DNA of 64,000 bases from Streptococcus oricebi (GTDB taxonomy: Bacteria; Bacillota; Bacilli; Lactobacillales; Streptococcaceae), in contig NZ_PRDG01000003.1 in the NCBI RefSeq assembly GCF_017883985.1, positions 70,991 to 134,990 on the forward strand, given 5' to 3'. How positions within the stretch are numbered: the first letter of the stretch is position 1; each line of letters opens with the position of its first letter. The notes below the pieces were generated by a model. That model was not told the origin of the DNA. It did not search any database and saw only the letters and a program-made list of their open reading frames with translations. Positions 8,294 through 16,419 of this stretch are shown piece by piece. A program made the position numbers and the translations under genes.

Positions 8294-8322
8294 ACTATAC
8301 TCCACTTTTATAGGAATGTCAA
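8294..8322 (-). promoter_or_regulatory. Promoter of the M-box/mgtA transcript
   Basis: TTGACA (8317-8322), 17-base spacer, TATAGT (8294-8299) on the minus strand. It starts 4 bases after the patB stop codon and initiates just before the riboswitch. Confidence 0.88.
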
Positions 8323-8325
8323 TAG

Positions 8326-9513
8326 TTAAGAGTCATTTCTTTGCTCAAATTGGGCGAGACTGCTCGCTATCCTGCGACAAACTTCTTCAACAATCCTTTT
8401 GGGTGCTGCGATATTGAGGCGAGCATGCAAGGAGCCTTCCTTACCAAAATCTGTCCCTCGGTTGAGAATGACCTTGGCCTCATCATGTAGAAGCCGGTGC
8501 AGCTGGTCATCTGTCAAAGCATAGGCTGAAAAGTCCAGCCAAATTAGGTAGGTCCCCTGCGGTTTCATAATCTTTAATTGGGGAGCCTGCTTGGCAAAGT
8601 AAGCCACTGCAAAGTCAATATTTTCTTCCAGAACAGCCTTTAGCTCCTCTAACCAAGGCTTGCCATAACGGTAGGCAGTCTCCGTTGCCAAAAGGCCCAG
8701 ACTAGAGATTTCATGTTGATTATTGGCTAGTTGCCGCTTCCGAAATTTACTGCGCAGACTAGGATTTTCAATCACAGCATAACTATTTTTAGTTCCCGCA
8801 ATATTAAAGGTCTTGGTCGCGCTGGCTAAGACCAGACTAAAGTCCTTAAAATCAGGCGAAACTGTGTTGATAGAATGATGGTGATTGCCAAAGAGGACTA
8901 AGTCCTGATGGATTTCATCTGAAATCAAAATAATCTCATGCTTCTGGCAGAGTCGGCCAATCTTTTCCAAGTCTTCTTTGGACCAGACACGACCACCTGG
9001 ATTGTGGGGGTTGCAGAGCAAGTAAATCTTGACCTGATTGTCGACCAAGTCCTGCTCAAGTTGCTCAAAGTCAATCTCAAATAAGCCATCCTTTTCTTGC
9101 AGAGAATTTGTCACTAGCTTGCGCTGGTTAAACTGAATGCTGCGGGCAAAGGGAGGGTAGACCGGTGTGTTAATTAAAACCGCATCACCTTCCTTACTAA
9201 AAGCCTGGATGGCAGTTGAAATAGCAGGGACCACTCCCTCAATTAAAAGCAGGGCCTCCTCTTCAAAATAATAGCCATGCTCCTTGCGCTCCCAGTCCAT
9301 AATGGCCTGAAAAAGGGTTGAGCTAGCATAGTTATAGCCATAGACCAGCTGGTCAGCATAGTCGTGAATGGCCTGTCTAATCTCAGCTAGCACTTCAAAG
9401 TCCATATCGGCTATCCAGGCCGGCAAAAGCTCAGAATCCGCCTCGACTTCCTTCCACTTAACACTATTTTGCCCCAAACGTTTGGGGGCGGTTTGAAAAT
9501 CATACTGTCCCAT
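8326..9513 (-). CDS. patB: MalY/PatB-family PLP enzyme, probable cystathionine beta-lyase
   Basis: A 395-residue fold-type I PLP enzyme of the MalY/PatB aminotransferase-like family. These enzymes cleave the C-S bond of cystathionine or cysteine, giving homocysteine or sulfide plus pyruvate and ammonia. Seen: N-P-H-N-P-G-G near 168-174, S-D-E-I-H near 198 and the Schiff-base lysine in S-A-T-K-T-F (Lys234). The start is 1 base after the stop of the upstream transsulfuration gene, so the pair is translationally coupled. No terminator follows; the mgtA promoter begins 4 bases later, so its transcript would run into the M-box. The split between beta-lyase and desulfhydrase activity is not resolvable. 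Confidence 0.9.
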   Translation of the reverse strand: MGQYDFQTAPKRLGQNSVKWKEVEADSELLPAWIADMDFEVLAEIRQAIHDYADQLVYGYNYASSTLFQAIMDWERKEHGYYFEEEALLLIEGVVPAISTAIQAFSKEGDAVLINTPVYPPFARSIQFNQRKLVTNSLQEKDGLFEIDFEQLEQDLVDNQVKIYLLCNPHNPGGRVWSKEDLEKIGRLCQKHEIILISDEIHQDLVLFGNHHHSINTVSPDFKDFSLVLASATKTFNIAGTKNSYAVIENPSLRSKFRKRQLANNQHEISSLGLLATETAYRYGKPWLEELKAVLEENIDFAVAYFAKQAPQLKIMKPQGTYLIWLDFSAYALTDDQLHRLLHDEAKVILNRGTDFGKEGSLHARLNIAAPKRIVEEVCRRIASSLAQFEQRNDS

Positions 9514-9514
9514 C

Positions 9515-10615
9515 TTAGTCCTCCAAAGCTGCTTTCAAGTCTGCAATCAAGTCTTCTGCTGCTTCAATCCCAATCGATAGACGTAGCAAGTCGTCTGTCA
9601 AACCATAGGAATAGCGGACTCCTAAAGGGATATCAGCATGGGTCTGGGTAGCCGGATAGGTAATCAGACTTTCTACTCCACCTAGACTTTCGGCAAAGGT
9701 AAAGACCCGCAGGCTGTTCAAAATAGCTGGAATTTTCCATTCATCAACTACTTTAAAAGAAATCATACCTCCGCGGCCAGGATAAAGAACTTCCTTGACC
9801 TGGGGACTTTGCTCCAGAAAGGCAACAATTTTTTGGGCGTTCTGCGTCGAGCGTTCCATTCTTAATGAAAGAGTCTTGAGACCTCTGAGCAAGAGGTAGC
9901 TATCAAAAGGAGATAGGACCGCACCAGTAGTATTGAGATTATAGAAAAGTCGCTCGTATAACTCGCTATCACTTGTCATAACCGCTCCAGCCAGGACATC
10001 ATTGTGGCCGGCCAGATACTTGGTCGCTGAATGAAGGACCAAGTCGGCCCCCTGGGACAGGGGACGTTGATAAATAGGGCTATAAAAGGTATTATCGACA
10101 ATGACTATGGCCCCCTGCTCTTCATGGGCTATTTGAGAAAGGCGGGCCAAATCATACTCTTGCATGAGGGGATTGGTCGGCGTCTCGATATAAAGAATAT
10201 CAACATCCTCCTGCTTTAACTTGCGAATCAACTCCTTTTCACTATTGGCATAGGTGAAGGAATAGATACCCTCACTTTCCATCTGATTAAACCAACGGAA
10301 ACTTCCCCCATAGAGATCGCGTACTGCCAGGACCCGACTGCCCACAGGAAAGGCCGAGAAGGCCAGGACGATTGCACTCATGCCTGAGCTAGTTGCCAAA
10401 GCATAGTCAGCCCCCTCAATGGCAGCCAGTGTTTCTTCCAGGGCCGCTCGGGTAGGATTTTTAGTTCGTGTATAATCGTAGCCTGTCGATTGGCCAAATT
10501 CCGGATGTTGGTAGGTTGTCGAAAAATGTAGGGGGGTGGTTAAAGCCCCAGTCTTTGAGTCTGTCTTGACTCCAGCCTGGGCTAAGAGTGTATCTAGCTG
10601 CAATTTTTCTGTCAT
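9515..10615 (-). CDS. metB: Cys/Met metabolism PLP enzyme (cystathionine gamma-synthase/lyase family)
   Basis: A 366-residue enzyme of the transsulfuration family. Seen: the substrate/PLP segment Y-D-Y-T-R-T-x-N-P-T near 46-56, S-S-G-M-S-A near 76, D-N-T-F near 174 and the PLP lysine in H-S-A-T-K-Y (Lys199). Family members exchange a homoserine ester with cysteine, or cleave cystathionine. With the MalY/PatB partner downstream, the two-step cysteine to homocysteine route is the likely role. The ATG lacks a strong ribosome site (GCGAGGTG). A MET-box lies about 80 bases upstream, so expression should follow methionine need. Gamma-synthase versus gamma-lyase cannot be settled from sequence. Confidence 0.88.
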   Translation of the reverse strand: MTEKLQLDTLLAQAGVKTDSKTGALTTPLHFSTTYQHPEFGQSTGYDYTRTKNPTRAALEETLAAIEGADYALATSSGMSAIVLAFSAFPVGSRVLAVRDLYGGSFRWFNQMESEGIYSFTYANSEKELIRKLKQEDVDILYIETPTNPLMQEYDLARLSQIAHEEQGAIVIVDNTFYSPIYQRPLSQGADLVLHSATKYLAGHNDVLAGAVMTSDSELYERLFYNLNTTGAVLSPFDSYLLLRGLKTLSLRMERSTQNAQKIVAFLEQSPQVKEVLYPGRGGMISFKVVDEWKIPAILNSLRVFTFAESLGGVESLITYPATQTHADIPLGVRYSYGLTDDLLRLSIGIEAAEDLIADLKAALED

Positions 10616-10644
10616 CTGGCACCTCGCAAAAATTTCTTATTACT

Positions 10645-10711
10645 ATTGTAGCACCTTCTGGAAAAAGTAGGCTTTGTTCTTTTCAAGAGCTAGATATAGT
10701 TTCAACTTATA
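10645..10711 (-). promoter_or_regulatory. metB promoter with MET-box (MtaR/MetR type)
   Basis: TATAGTTTCAACTTATA (10695-10711) matches the streptococcal MET-box TATAGTTTSAAACTATA at 15 of 17 positions. On the minus strand it lies upstream of an extended -10, TGCTACAAT (TACAAT at 10645-10650), with no good -35. That is the expected layout for activation by a LysR-type regulator. Factor identity is inferred from the motif. Confidence 0.72.
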
Positions 10712-10824
10712 ACTTCTTTCAATAGGTCAACCCAAGACTACTCCTACTTTATCCTTGTCTCCCGGCATTTGAGTGTCTGGTAAGTTACACTTGACAAGCA
10801 AAAATCCGATTGCTTTAAACATAT

Positions 10825-10853
10825 AAAAAGAGGAGCCTAATCTGGCTCTCTCT
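10825..10853 (-). terminator. Intrinsic terminator after ytgP
   Basis: Hairpin of AGAGGAGCC against GGCTCTCTCT with a 6-base loop. On the minus strand it is followed by TTTTTATATG. It lies 44 bases past the ytgP stop and ends that transcript before the MET-box region. Confidence 0.8.
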
Positions 10854-10896
10854 AAAATGTAGCTTTTCATCTATTCATTATTGTTAATAAATACCT

Positions 10897-12528
10897 TTAA
10901 TTTATATGAAGTTTTCGTCTTAGGCTAGCTGCTTTAGATCCGATAAAGCGATCCATTAGACGCACTCTGAGAGCTAAACCACCATAGATAGCCAGACCAA
11001 GACCGCCAATCAACAAAAGATGAACCATGCTGGATACACGGCCATTGGCTTGGAAAAAGAGGCTTAAGAGGAGGTCTCCTCCCGCTACAAAGATGGACAT
11101 AAGCAAGGTCAAAATACTAATCAGAATGCTTCGTTTCACCAGATTCTCTGGATTAAGACCTGTTACCTGCTTGATTTCTCGATACATGAGAACAATAGGA
11201 ACGATTAAGCCGATGGTCGTCGCTGCTAAGGGACCATAGGCCTTAAACAGATAGATAAAAGGAATTTGTAGGACGATTTTCACAGCTACCCCATAGAGGA
11301 AGTAAATAATGGCCTTCCGGTTTTGGAAGAGGGCCTGAATCATGGGAGCCAGTACCGTATAAAGACCTAGAATAATGGTCTGGAGCATGGCAAAGATAAA
11401 GAGGCCCAGGGCCAGACTATCTGGCTGACCATAAAAGACGGTATAGAGGGGAGCCGCCACTAGGACAGAGCCTACCGTTGCTGGCAGGAGGAAAAAGAGC
11501 AGCATGCTTAGATTGTCCTGAACAAGGCGGGCCGCTGCTGGAAAGTCCTTCTTGACATAGTTTTCGGTCAAGAGCGGAATCCCGACACCTCCGATAGAGG
11601 TCGCTACCGCAATTAAAATCATGGTGATTTTATTAGGGTTGGCTGAAAAGTAGCTAAACATAACCCAAAGCTCGGAATGGCTGTATTTACCGATACTATT
11701 CATAGTATTGATAAAGGTCATCTGGTCAATGATTTGGAACAGTTGGATGGCCGAACCTGTGATAATAAAGGGAATAGCCTCACGAATGGTATCAAGGAGC
11801 AGGGCTTGGCTATTGATTTGCGCCCGATTTTGAGACCTAGCAAAGATTGAAGGAAGCATCTGGCTCTTCCAGAGGAAGTAAAAGAGGACCAGCATGCTGG
11901 CCAGCATACCGATAAAGGCGGCAAAGGTTGACTGGGTCACTGCCTCTACATAATTTTTAGAACCTAAATTCATGATAAAGTAGGTGGTCAAGAGCATCCA
12001 AATAACCCGAATGAGCTGCTCAGCGATTTGACTGAGGGCATAGGGCATGAGATTATTAAAGCCCTGGAAAAAGCCGCGAATCACACTCATAGAAGGGAAA
12101 ATCAAGACAGCCCAAGATAGGCTTTGCATGATTGGAACCAAGTCCTTGCCCCCACCTGAAAGACTGGCCAAGAGCGGGGAGAAGAGATACATGGCCAGGG
12201 CAAAGATAGCCCCCAAAATCAGCATAAACTTGAGAAATTCCCGAATCAGGGCAAAACTACGTTCTTCTTGGTCAACAGTATTGTACTTGGCCACCTGTTT
12301 AGCTACTGCGACCGGCACTCCTGCCGTCGAAATCAAAAGAAACCAAGCATAGATATTATAACCTGCGGTAAAAAGACCATTGGCCTCGGGGCCATGCTGG
12401 CCCATCCAGATATACCAAGGGATAATATAGATGGCTCCCAAAAAACGGCTGATAAAATTACTGGCTGTCAGCCAGGCAGTCCCTCGCAACATTTTTTCCT
12501 GTTGGCTTGTTTGGCTTTGTTCTGTCAT
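10897..12528 (-). CDS. ytgP: YtgP/MurJ-type lipid II flippase (MOP superfamily)
   Basis: A 543-residue polytopic membrane protein of the polysaccharide transport (MviN/MATE-like) family, with about 14 predicted membrane segments from residue 15 to 530. The streptococcal YtgP homologue can replace E. coli MurJ, so flipping of the lipid-linked peptidoglycan precursor is the likely role. Linkage agrees: it is divergent from murE across a 259-base region, as in other streptococci. The ATG follows GAGGAAA. The N-terminal W-L-T-A-S-N-F-I-S-R-F-L-G is typical of the family. It has its own promoter and terminator. Teichoic-acid flippase function is the main alternative. Confidence 0.9.
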   Translation of the reverse strand: MTEQSQTSQQEKMLRGTAWLTASNFISRFLGAIYIIPWYIWMGQHGPEANGLFTAGYNIYAWFLLISTAGVPVAVAKQVAKYNTVDQEERSFALIREFLKFMLILGAIFALAMYLFSPLLASLSGGGKDLVPIMQSLSWAVLIFPSMSVIRGFFQGFNNLMPYALSQIAEQLIRVIWMLLTTYFIMNLGSKNYVEAVTQSTFAAFIGMLASMLVLFYFLWKSQMLPSIFARSQNRAQINSQALLLDTIREAIPFIITGSAIQLFQIIDQMTFINTMNSIGKYSHSELWVMFSYFSANPNKITMILIAVATSIGGVGIPLLTENYVKKDFPAAARLVQDNLSMLLFFLLPATVGSVLVAAPLYTVFYGQPDSLALGLFIFAMLQTIILGLYTVLAPMIQALFQNRKAIIYFLYGVAVKIVLQIPFIYLFKAYGPLAATTIGLIVPIVLMYREIKQVTGLNPENLVKRSILISILTLLMSIFVAGGDLLLSLFFQANGRVSSMVHLLLIGGLGLAIYGGLALRVRLMDRFIGSKAASLRRKLHIN

Positions 12529-12557
12529 AAATTTCCTCTTAGTCTTTCTTACTTAAT

Positions 12558-12586
12558 ATTATAAACTTTTCCTCTCCTCTTGTAAA
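12558..12586 (-). promoter_or_regulatory. ytgP promoter
   Basis: Minus-strand TTTACA (12581-12586), 17 bases, TATAAT (12558-12563), about 30 bases upstream of the ytgP ATG. Confidence 0.75.
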
Positions 12587-12719
12587 ACTTGCCCTCATTT
12601 TTAGGCTCATTTCCTAGCCTAATTTAAAAATTATTTCTGCTTGCCTAAAAAGTTCACTACTAGAGTAAGGTTGAAAGGAAAGCTCCTCAAAAGGGACGCA
12701 GACAATTTTGCCAAAGACC

Positions 12720-12748
12720 TTGATTTATCAGCCTCAAGAGACTATAAT
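12720..12748 (+). promoter_or_regulatory. murE promoter
   Basis: TTGATT (12720-12725), 17 bases, TATAAT (12743-12748). A start near 12755 would leave a 33-base leader before murE. The rest of the 259-base divergent region (12587-12719) shows no further feature. Confidence 0.78.
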
Positions 12749-12787
12749 ACAATATAGGAATATTGACAGAAAGTATAGATAAAAACC

Positions 12788-14233
12788 ATGATAAAAATTG
12801 AAACGGTATTATCCATTTTAAAAAAGGACCAGAACTTTCGCGAAATTCTGGACCAGGGCCATTACTATTATGAATATCAGCAGGTCAGCTTTGAAGCCTT
12901 GAGTTACGATAGTCGCAAGGTCGATGAAAAGACCCTCTTTTTTGTCAAGGGGGAGAATTTCAAAAAGGAATTTCTAGAAGAGGCCGTTGGGGCTGGGCTT
13001 ACTTTTTATGTCAGCGAAAAAGACTTTGAGCTAGCCATTCCAGTCATCCTGGTCAATGACATCAAACAAGCCATGAGCTTAATTGCCATGGAATTTTACG
13101 GGAATCCCCAGGACAAGCTAAAACTTCTGGCCTTTACTGGGACTAAGGGTAAGACGACAACAGCCTACTTCGCCTATCATATCCTCAAGGAGGGTCATAA
13201 ACCAGCCCTGTTATCGACCATGAACACCACCCTGGACGGTCAGACCTTCTTTAAATCAAGTCTGACCACACCTGAAAGTCTGGATCTTTTAGACATGATG
13301 GCTCAGGCTGTTGCTAATGGCCGGACCCATCTCATCATGGAGGTATCTAGCCAGGCCTACCTAAAGAAAAGGGTTTATGGTTTGACCTTTGATGTTGGGG
13401 TCTTTCTCAACATCAGCCCCGACCATATCGGGCCGATTGAACACCCCAACTTTGAGGACTACTTCTACCACAAGCGACTCTTAATGGAACACAGTCGGGC
13501 CGTTATTATTAACAGCGGCATGGACCACTTCCAACTTCTTAAAGAGCAGGTAGCAGGTCAGGACCACGACTTTTACGGGCCAGGCTCTGCCAACTATATC
13601 GAAAATTCCCAAGCCTTCTCCTTTAGGAGCCAAGGGAAGCTAAGCGAGGATTTTGACATTCAGCTCATCGGTCTCTTTAATCAGGAAAATGCCTTGGCGG
13701 CTGGTCTAGCCTGCCTAAGACTGGGAGCTTCCAGAGAGGAGATTAAGAGGGGAATTGCGGCCACTCGTGTCCCTGGCCGAATGGAGGTCCTAACCCAAGC
13801 CAATGGGGCCAAGGTCTTTGTGGACTATGCCCATAACGGGGAAAGCCTGAAAAAATTACTAGAGGTTGTCGAAAGTCACCAGACTGGTAAAATTATCCTC
13901 ATCCTGGGAGCTACGGGCAACAAGGGCCAGAGCCGCCGGAAGGACTTTGGCCTCCTCCTCAACCAGCACCCCCAAGTAGAGCTCATCCTAACTGCGGACG
14001 ATCCAAACTTTGAAGATCCGGCCCAGATTGCCCAAGAAATTGCTAGTTATATTGAGCGTCCAGTAGCCATTGAAGTAGACCGTGAGTTGGCCATTAAAGA
14101 GGCCCTCAGCCGGACCCAGCAGGTAGGTGATGCGGTCATCATTGCAGGTAAGGGGGCGGATGCCTACCAGATTGTCAAGGGCGAGAAAGTCGCCTATCTA
14201 GGTGACTATCCCATCGCTGAAAAATATTTATAA
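12788..14233 (+). CDS. murE: UDP-N-acetylmuramoyl-L-alanyl-D-glutamate--L-lysine ligase
   Basis: A 481-residue Mur ligase adding the third residue of the peptidoglycan stem peptide in the cytoplasm, using ATP. Seen: N-terminal UMAG-binding domain (about 1-105), ATP loop G-T-K-G-K-T-T at 118-124, the N-x-S-P-D-H-I-G block near 215, and the C-terminal domain. The substrate-selecting motif reads D-D-P-N-F (from Asp404), the streptococcal lysine form, not the D-N-P-R of diaminopimelate-adding enzymes. The cell wall should therefore contain lysine, in keeping with lysA at 50553. The ribosome site before the ATG is weak. Length and both ends match the family. Confidence 0.96.
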   Translation: MIKIETVLSILKKDQNFREILDQGHYYYEYQQVSFEALSYDSRKVDEKTLFFVKGENFKKEFLEEAVGAGLTFYVSEKDFELAIPVILVNDIKQAMSLIAMEFYGNPQDKLKLLAFTGTKGKTTTAYFAYHILKEGHKPALLSTMNTTLDGQTFFKSSLTTPESLDLLDMMAQAVANGRTHLIMEVSSQAYLKKRVYGLTFDVGVFLNISPDHIGPIEHPNFEDYFYHKRLLMEHSRAVIINSGMDHFQLLKEQVAGQDHDFYGPGSANYIENSQAFSFRSQGKLSEDFDIQLIGLFNQENALAAGLACLRLGASREEIKRGIAATRVPGRMEVLTQANGAKVFVDYAHNGESLKKLLEVVESHQTGKIILILGATGNKGQSRRKDFGLLLNQHPQVELILTADDPNFEDPAQIAQEIASYIERPVAIEVDRELAIKEALSRTQQVGDAVIIAGKGADAYQIVKGEKVAYLGDYPIAEKYL

Positions 14234-14280
14234 GCAAGCCAAAAAGAGCAGAACTTGCTCAAAAGGAAATACCGCTAAAT

Positions 14281-14472
14281 TATTGATGTCGACTTTAGGA
14301 CTCTAGTCCTAACTTGTAAGCCTGGGATCCGTCTAAGTGACTAGATAAATGAGGCCAAACTTGTATCAAAGGGCCATGTCCACATAGGCTAGGCTTAAAT
14401 CAAAGGCTTAATACGCCTGGCTCATATTTTTATGTATATAAAGGTTGGAGGTTTTTGTCTCCGACCTTTTTT
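14281..14472 (+). ncRNA. Possible structured RNA or long 3' UTR downstream of murE
   Basis: About 190 bases without a reading frame, ending in a strong terminator. Local stems are visible: TTAGGACT/AGTCCTAA (14293-14312), GCCATGT/ACATaGGC (about 14373-14389) and a long-range ATGAGgCCA/TGGCTCAT. No convincing promoter was found; TTGCTC (14255-14260) followed by a poor -10 is the best. It may be the murE 3' UTR or a small RNA. I could not match a known family. Confidence 0.3.
14440..14472 (+). terminator. Intrinsic terminator (murE transcript or upstream RNA)
   Basis: AAAGGTTGGAG pairs with CTCCGACCTTT, one mismatch, loop of 8 bases, then a T-run. It lies 207 bases beyond the murE stop. The following 14473-14600 shows no recognisable feature. 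Confidence 0.88.
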
Positions 14473-14609
14473 GCTGGCGGGTTTAGAGAGAGCTTGTGTC
14501 GCCTTTTCCGTCTATAAGTAGCTTGCTAAATTTCATTATTCCCTTCATCAGCAAAGGAAAAGAGGGAACTTTTGAAATTTTCCTGGAAATCTATCTTTTA
14601 CAAACATTA

Positions 14610-14654
14610 AATTTTCTGAAAACTCTTTTTTTCTAAGAAAACTTGTGCTATAAT
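14610..14654 (+). promoter_or_regulatory. fhu promoter (extended -10) with CodY-like box
   Basis: AATTTTCTGAAAACT (14610-14624) matches the CodY motif at 14 of 15 positions. TGCTATAAT gives an extended -10 (TATAAT 14649-14654) with a T-rich, non-consensus -35 just after the box. CodY links nitrogen state to iron uptake in other streptococci. Binding here is inferred. Confidence 0.68.
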
Positions 14655-14687
14655 CATATCTGATAAAAGTAGACAGAAAGGTTTTTT

Positions 14688-15476
14688 ATGTCTGAAATTC
14701 GGGCGCAAGCGATTCAAGTTGCCTATGAGCAAAAGACCATTATTGATAACTTAGACTGCCAATTAGCTAGCCGTCAGATTACCACTATCATCGGTAGCAA
14801 TGGTTGTGGCAAGTCAACCCTGCTCAAGGCCCTGACTAGGATTCTACCAACCAAGGCTGGTCAGGTCCTACTAGATGGCAAGGATTTGGCCCAGCTGGCC
14901 ACCAAGGATGTGGCTAAAAAGCTGGCCCTCCTGCCCCAAACCATGGAGGCTAGCGAAGGAATCACCGTCTATGACCTGGTCTCCTATGGCCGCTTCCCCC
15001 ACCAGTCTGGCCTGGGACGACTGACTCCCGAGGACCGAAAGCAAATTGCCTGGGCCATGCAGGCCACATCTATTGAGGACTTTGCTGACTGGCCGGTGGA
15101 TGGACTGTCTGGTGGACAAAGGCAGAGGGTCTGGATTGCCATGGCCCTGGCCCAAGATACCGAGACCATCTTTTTAGATGAGCCAACCACCTATCTGGAC
15201 CTAAACCACCAGCTAGAAATTCTAGAATTACTGGAAGAGCTCAACCAGAAAAAGCAAAAGACTATCGTCATGGTCCTGCATGATCTTAATCTAGCCGCCC
15301 GTTTCTCCCAACAGTTGATTGCCATGAAAGAGGGGCAAATCAAGTATCAGGGAGGGGTGGAAGAGATAATGACTCCCGCTATTTTAGAGGATATCTTCCA
15401 AATTCAGGCTCAAATCATTCGCGACCCTATCCAGAATAAGCCCCTATGTCTGACCTATCAACTCATTAAAGATTAA
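14688..15476 (+). CDS. fhuC: Iron-siderophore ABC transporter ATPase
   Basis: A 262-residue ABC ATPase of the FecE/FhuC family, cytoplasmic motor of a ferric hydroxamate (ferrichrome-type) importer. Seen: Walker A G-S-N-G-C-G-K-S-T near 37-45, signature L-S-G-G-Q-R near 142, Walker B T-I-F-L-D-E-P near 163 and the H-loop V-L-H-D near 200. ATG preceded by AGAAAGG. First gene of fhuCDBG, with 13-16 base gaps to the next genes and a final overlap. The promoter has a CodY-like box; I saw no Fur or DtxR-type operator. Confidence 0.95.
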   Translation: MSEIRAQAIQVAYEQKTIIDNLDCQLASRQITTIIGSNGCGKSTLLKALTRILPTKAGQVLLDGKDLAQLATKDVAKKLALLPQTMEASEGITVYDLVSYGRFPHQSGLGRLTPEDRKQIAWAMQATSIEDFADWPVDGLSGGQRQRVWIAMALAQDTETIFLDEPTTYLDLNHQLEILELLEELNQKKQKTIVMVLHDLNLAARFSQQLIAMKEGQIKYQGGVEEIMTPAILEDIFQIQAQIIRDPIQNKPLCLTYQLIKD

Positions 15477-15492
15477 CTTAGAAAGGTTTATC

Positions 15493-16407
15493 ATGAAAAA
15501 AATTTTTTCAGTCCTAACACTGACCTTGCTCGCCCTTGTCTTAGTAGCTTGTGGCTCTAACAAACAGTCAAGCAAGCAGCTATCTAGCATGCCAAAAATC
15601 GAAGGCTTCACCTACTATGGAGATATTCCTAAAGATCCTCAAAAGATTGCCAGTCTCTCCTCTACCTATACTGGCTACCTCTTAAAACTAGGTTTCGACC
15701 CTGTTGCTGTTACCTCCTACGATGCTAAAAACCCTGTCCTCAAGGACAAGGTGAAATCAGCCAAGGTCCTCATGCCAGATGATTTGGAAAGCATTGCCAA
15801 GACCAAACCTGATTTGATTGTGGTTGATGCAGATGATAAAAATGTCAAGGAACTAGCCAAAATCGCGCCAACCATTGCCATCAAATACGGCAAGAACGAC
15901 TACCTAGCCATCCACAGCAATTTCGGTAAGATTTTCGGTAAGGAAAAAGAAGCCGACAACTGGATTAAGGACTGGAAGTCCAAGACAGCCAAAATCGGGC
16001 AAGACCTAAGGGGCAAGCTCGGTCAAGAGACAACCTTTACTGTGGCTGGTCTCTTTGAAAAGGAAATCTACCTCTTTGGAAACAACTGGGGTCGAGGTGG
16101 CGAGGTCATCTACCAAGCCCTCGGTTTTGATGCCCCACAAAAGGTCAAGGACCAAGTCTTTAAACCAGGCTACCTGGCTGTCACTCAAGAAACAGTCGGT
16201 GATTATATCGGTGACTACGTCCTCGTAGCAGCTGAAAATGAGGAAACAGGAAGTTCCCTCTATGAGAGCGATATCTGGAAGGCCATTCCCGCTGTTCAAA
16301 AGGGCCACGTCCTCAAGGTTGACGCCAATGCCTTTTACTTCAATGACCCTCTAACCCTCGAATACGAGCTTGATGTCATTCAAAAAGGGCTGGAAAAGAT
16401 ACAATAG
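15493..16407 (+). CDS. fhuD: Iron-siderophore ABC transporter substrate-binding lipoprotein
   Basis: A 304-residue receptor lipoprotein of the FhuD/TroA-like (type III) binding-protein class. The signal peptide ends L-V-A-C (Cys about residue 20), giving lipid anchoring outside the membrane. Two lobes joined by a long helix are typical; conserved R-P/K-P-D-L-I-V-V-D is near residue 107. ATG preceded by AGAAAGG. It delivers ferric hydroxamates to FhuBG. Streptococci generally do not make siderophores, so use of foreign siderophores (or possibly heme) is the likely role. Substrate is inferred from operon order. Confidence 0.92.
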   Translation: MKKIFSVLTLTLLALVLVACGSNKQSSKQLSSMPKIEGFTYYGDIPKDPQKIASLSSTYTGYLLKLGFDPVAVTSYDAKNPVLKDKVKSAKVLMPDDLESIAKTKPDLIVVDADDKNVKELAKIAPTIAIKYGKNDYLAIHSNFGKIFGKEKEADNWIKDWKSKTAKIGQDLRGKLGQETTFTVAGLFEKEIYLFGNNWGRGGEVIYQALGFDAPQKVKDQVFKPGYLAVTQETVGDYIGDYVLVAAENEETGSSLYESDIWKAIPAVQKGHVLKVDANAFYFNDPLTLEYELDVIQKGLEKIQ

Positions 16408-16419
16408 GGAGAAAAATCC

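Noticed and set aside
10616..10824. SAM or T-box riboswitch ahead of metB
   Set aside because: None of the conserved blocks of those classes was found; the MET-box explains regulation better.
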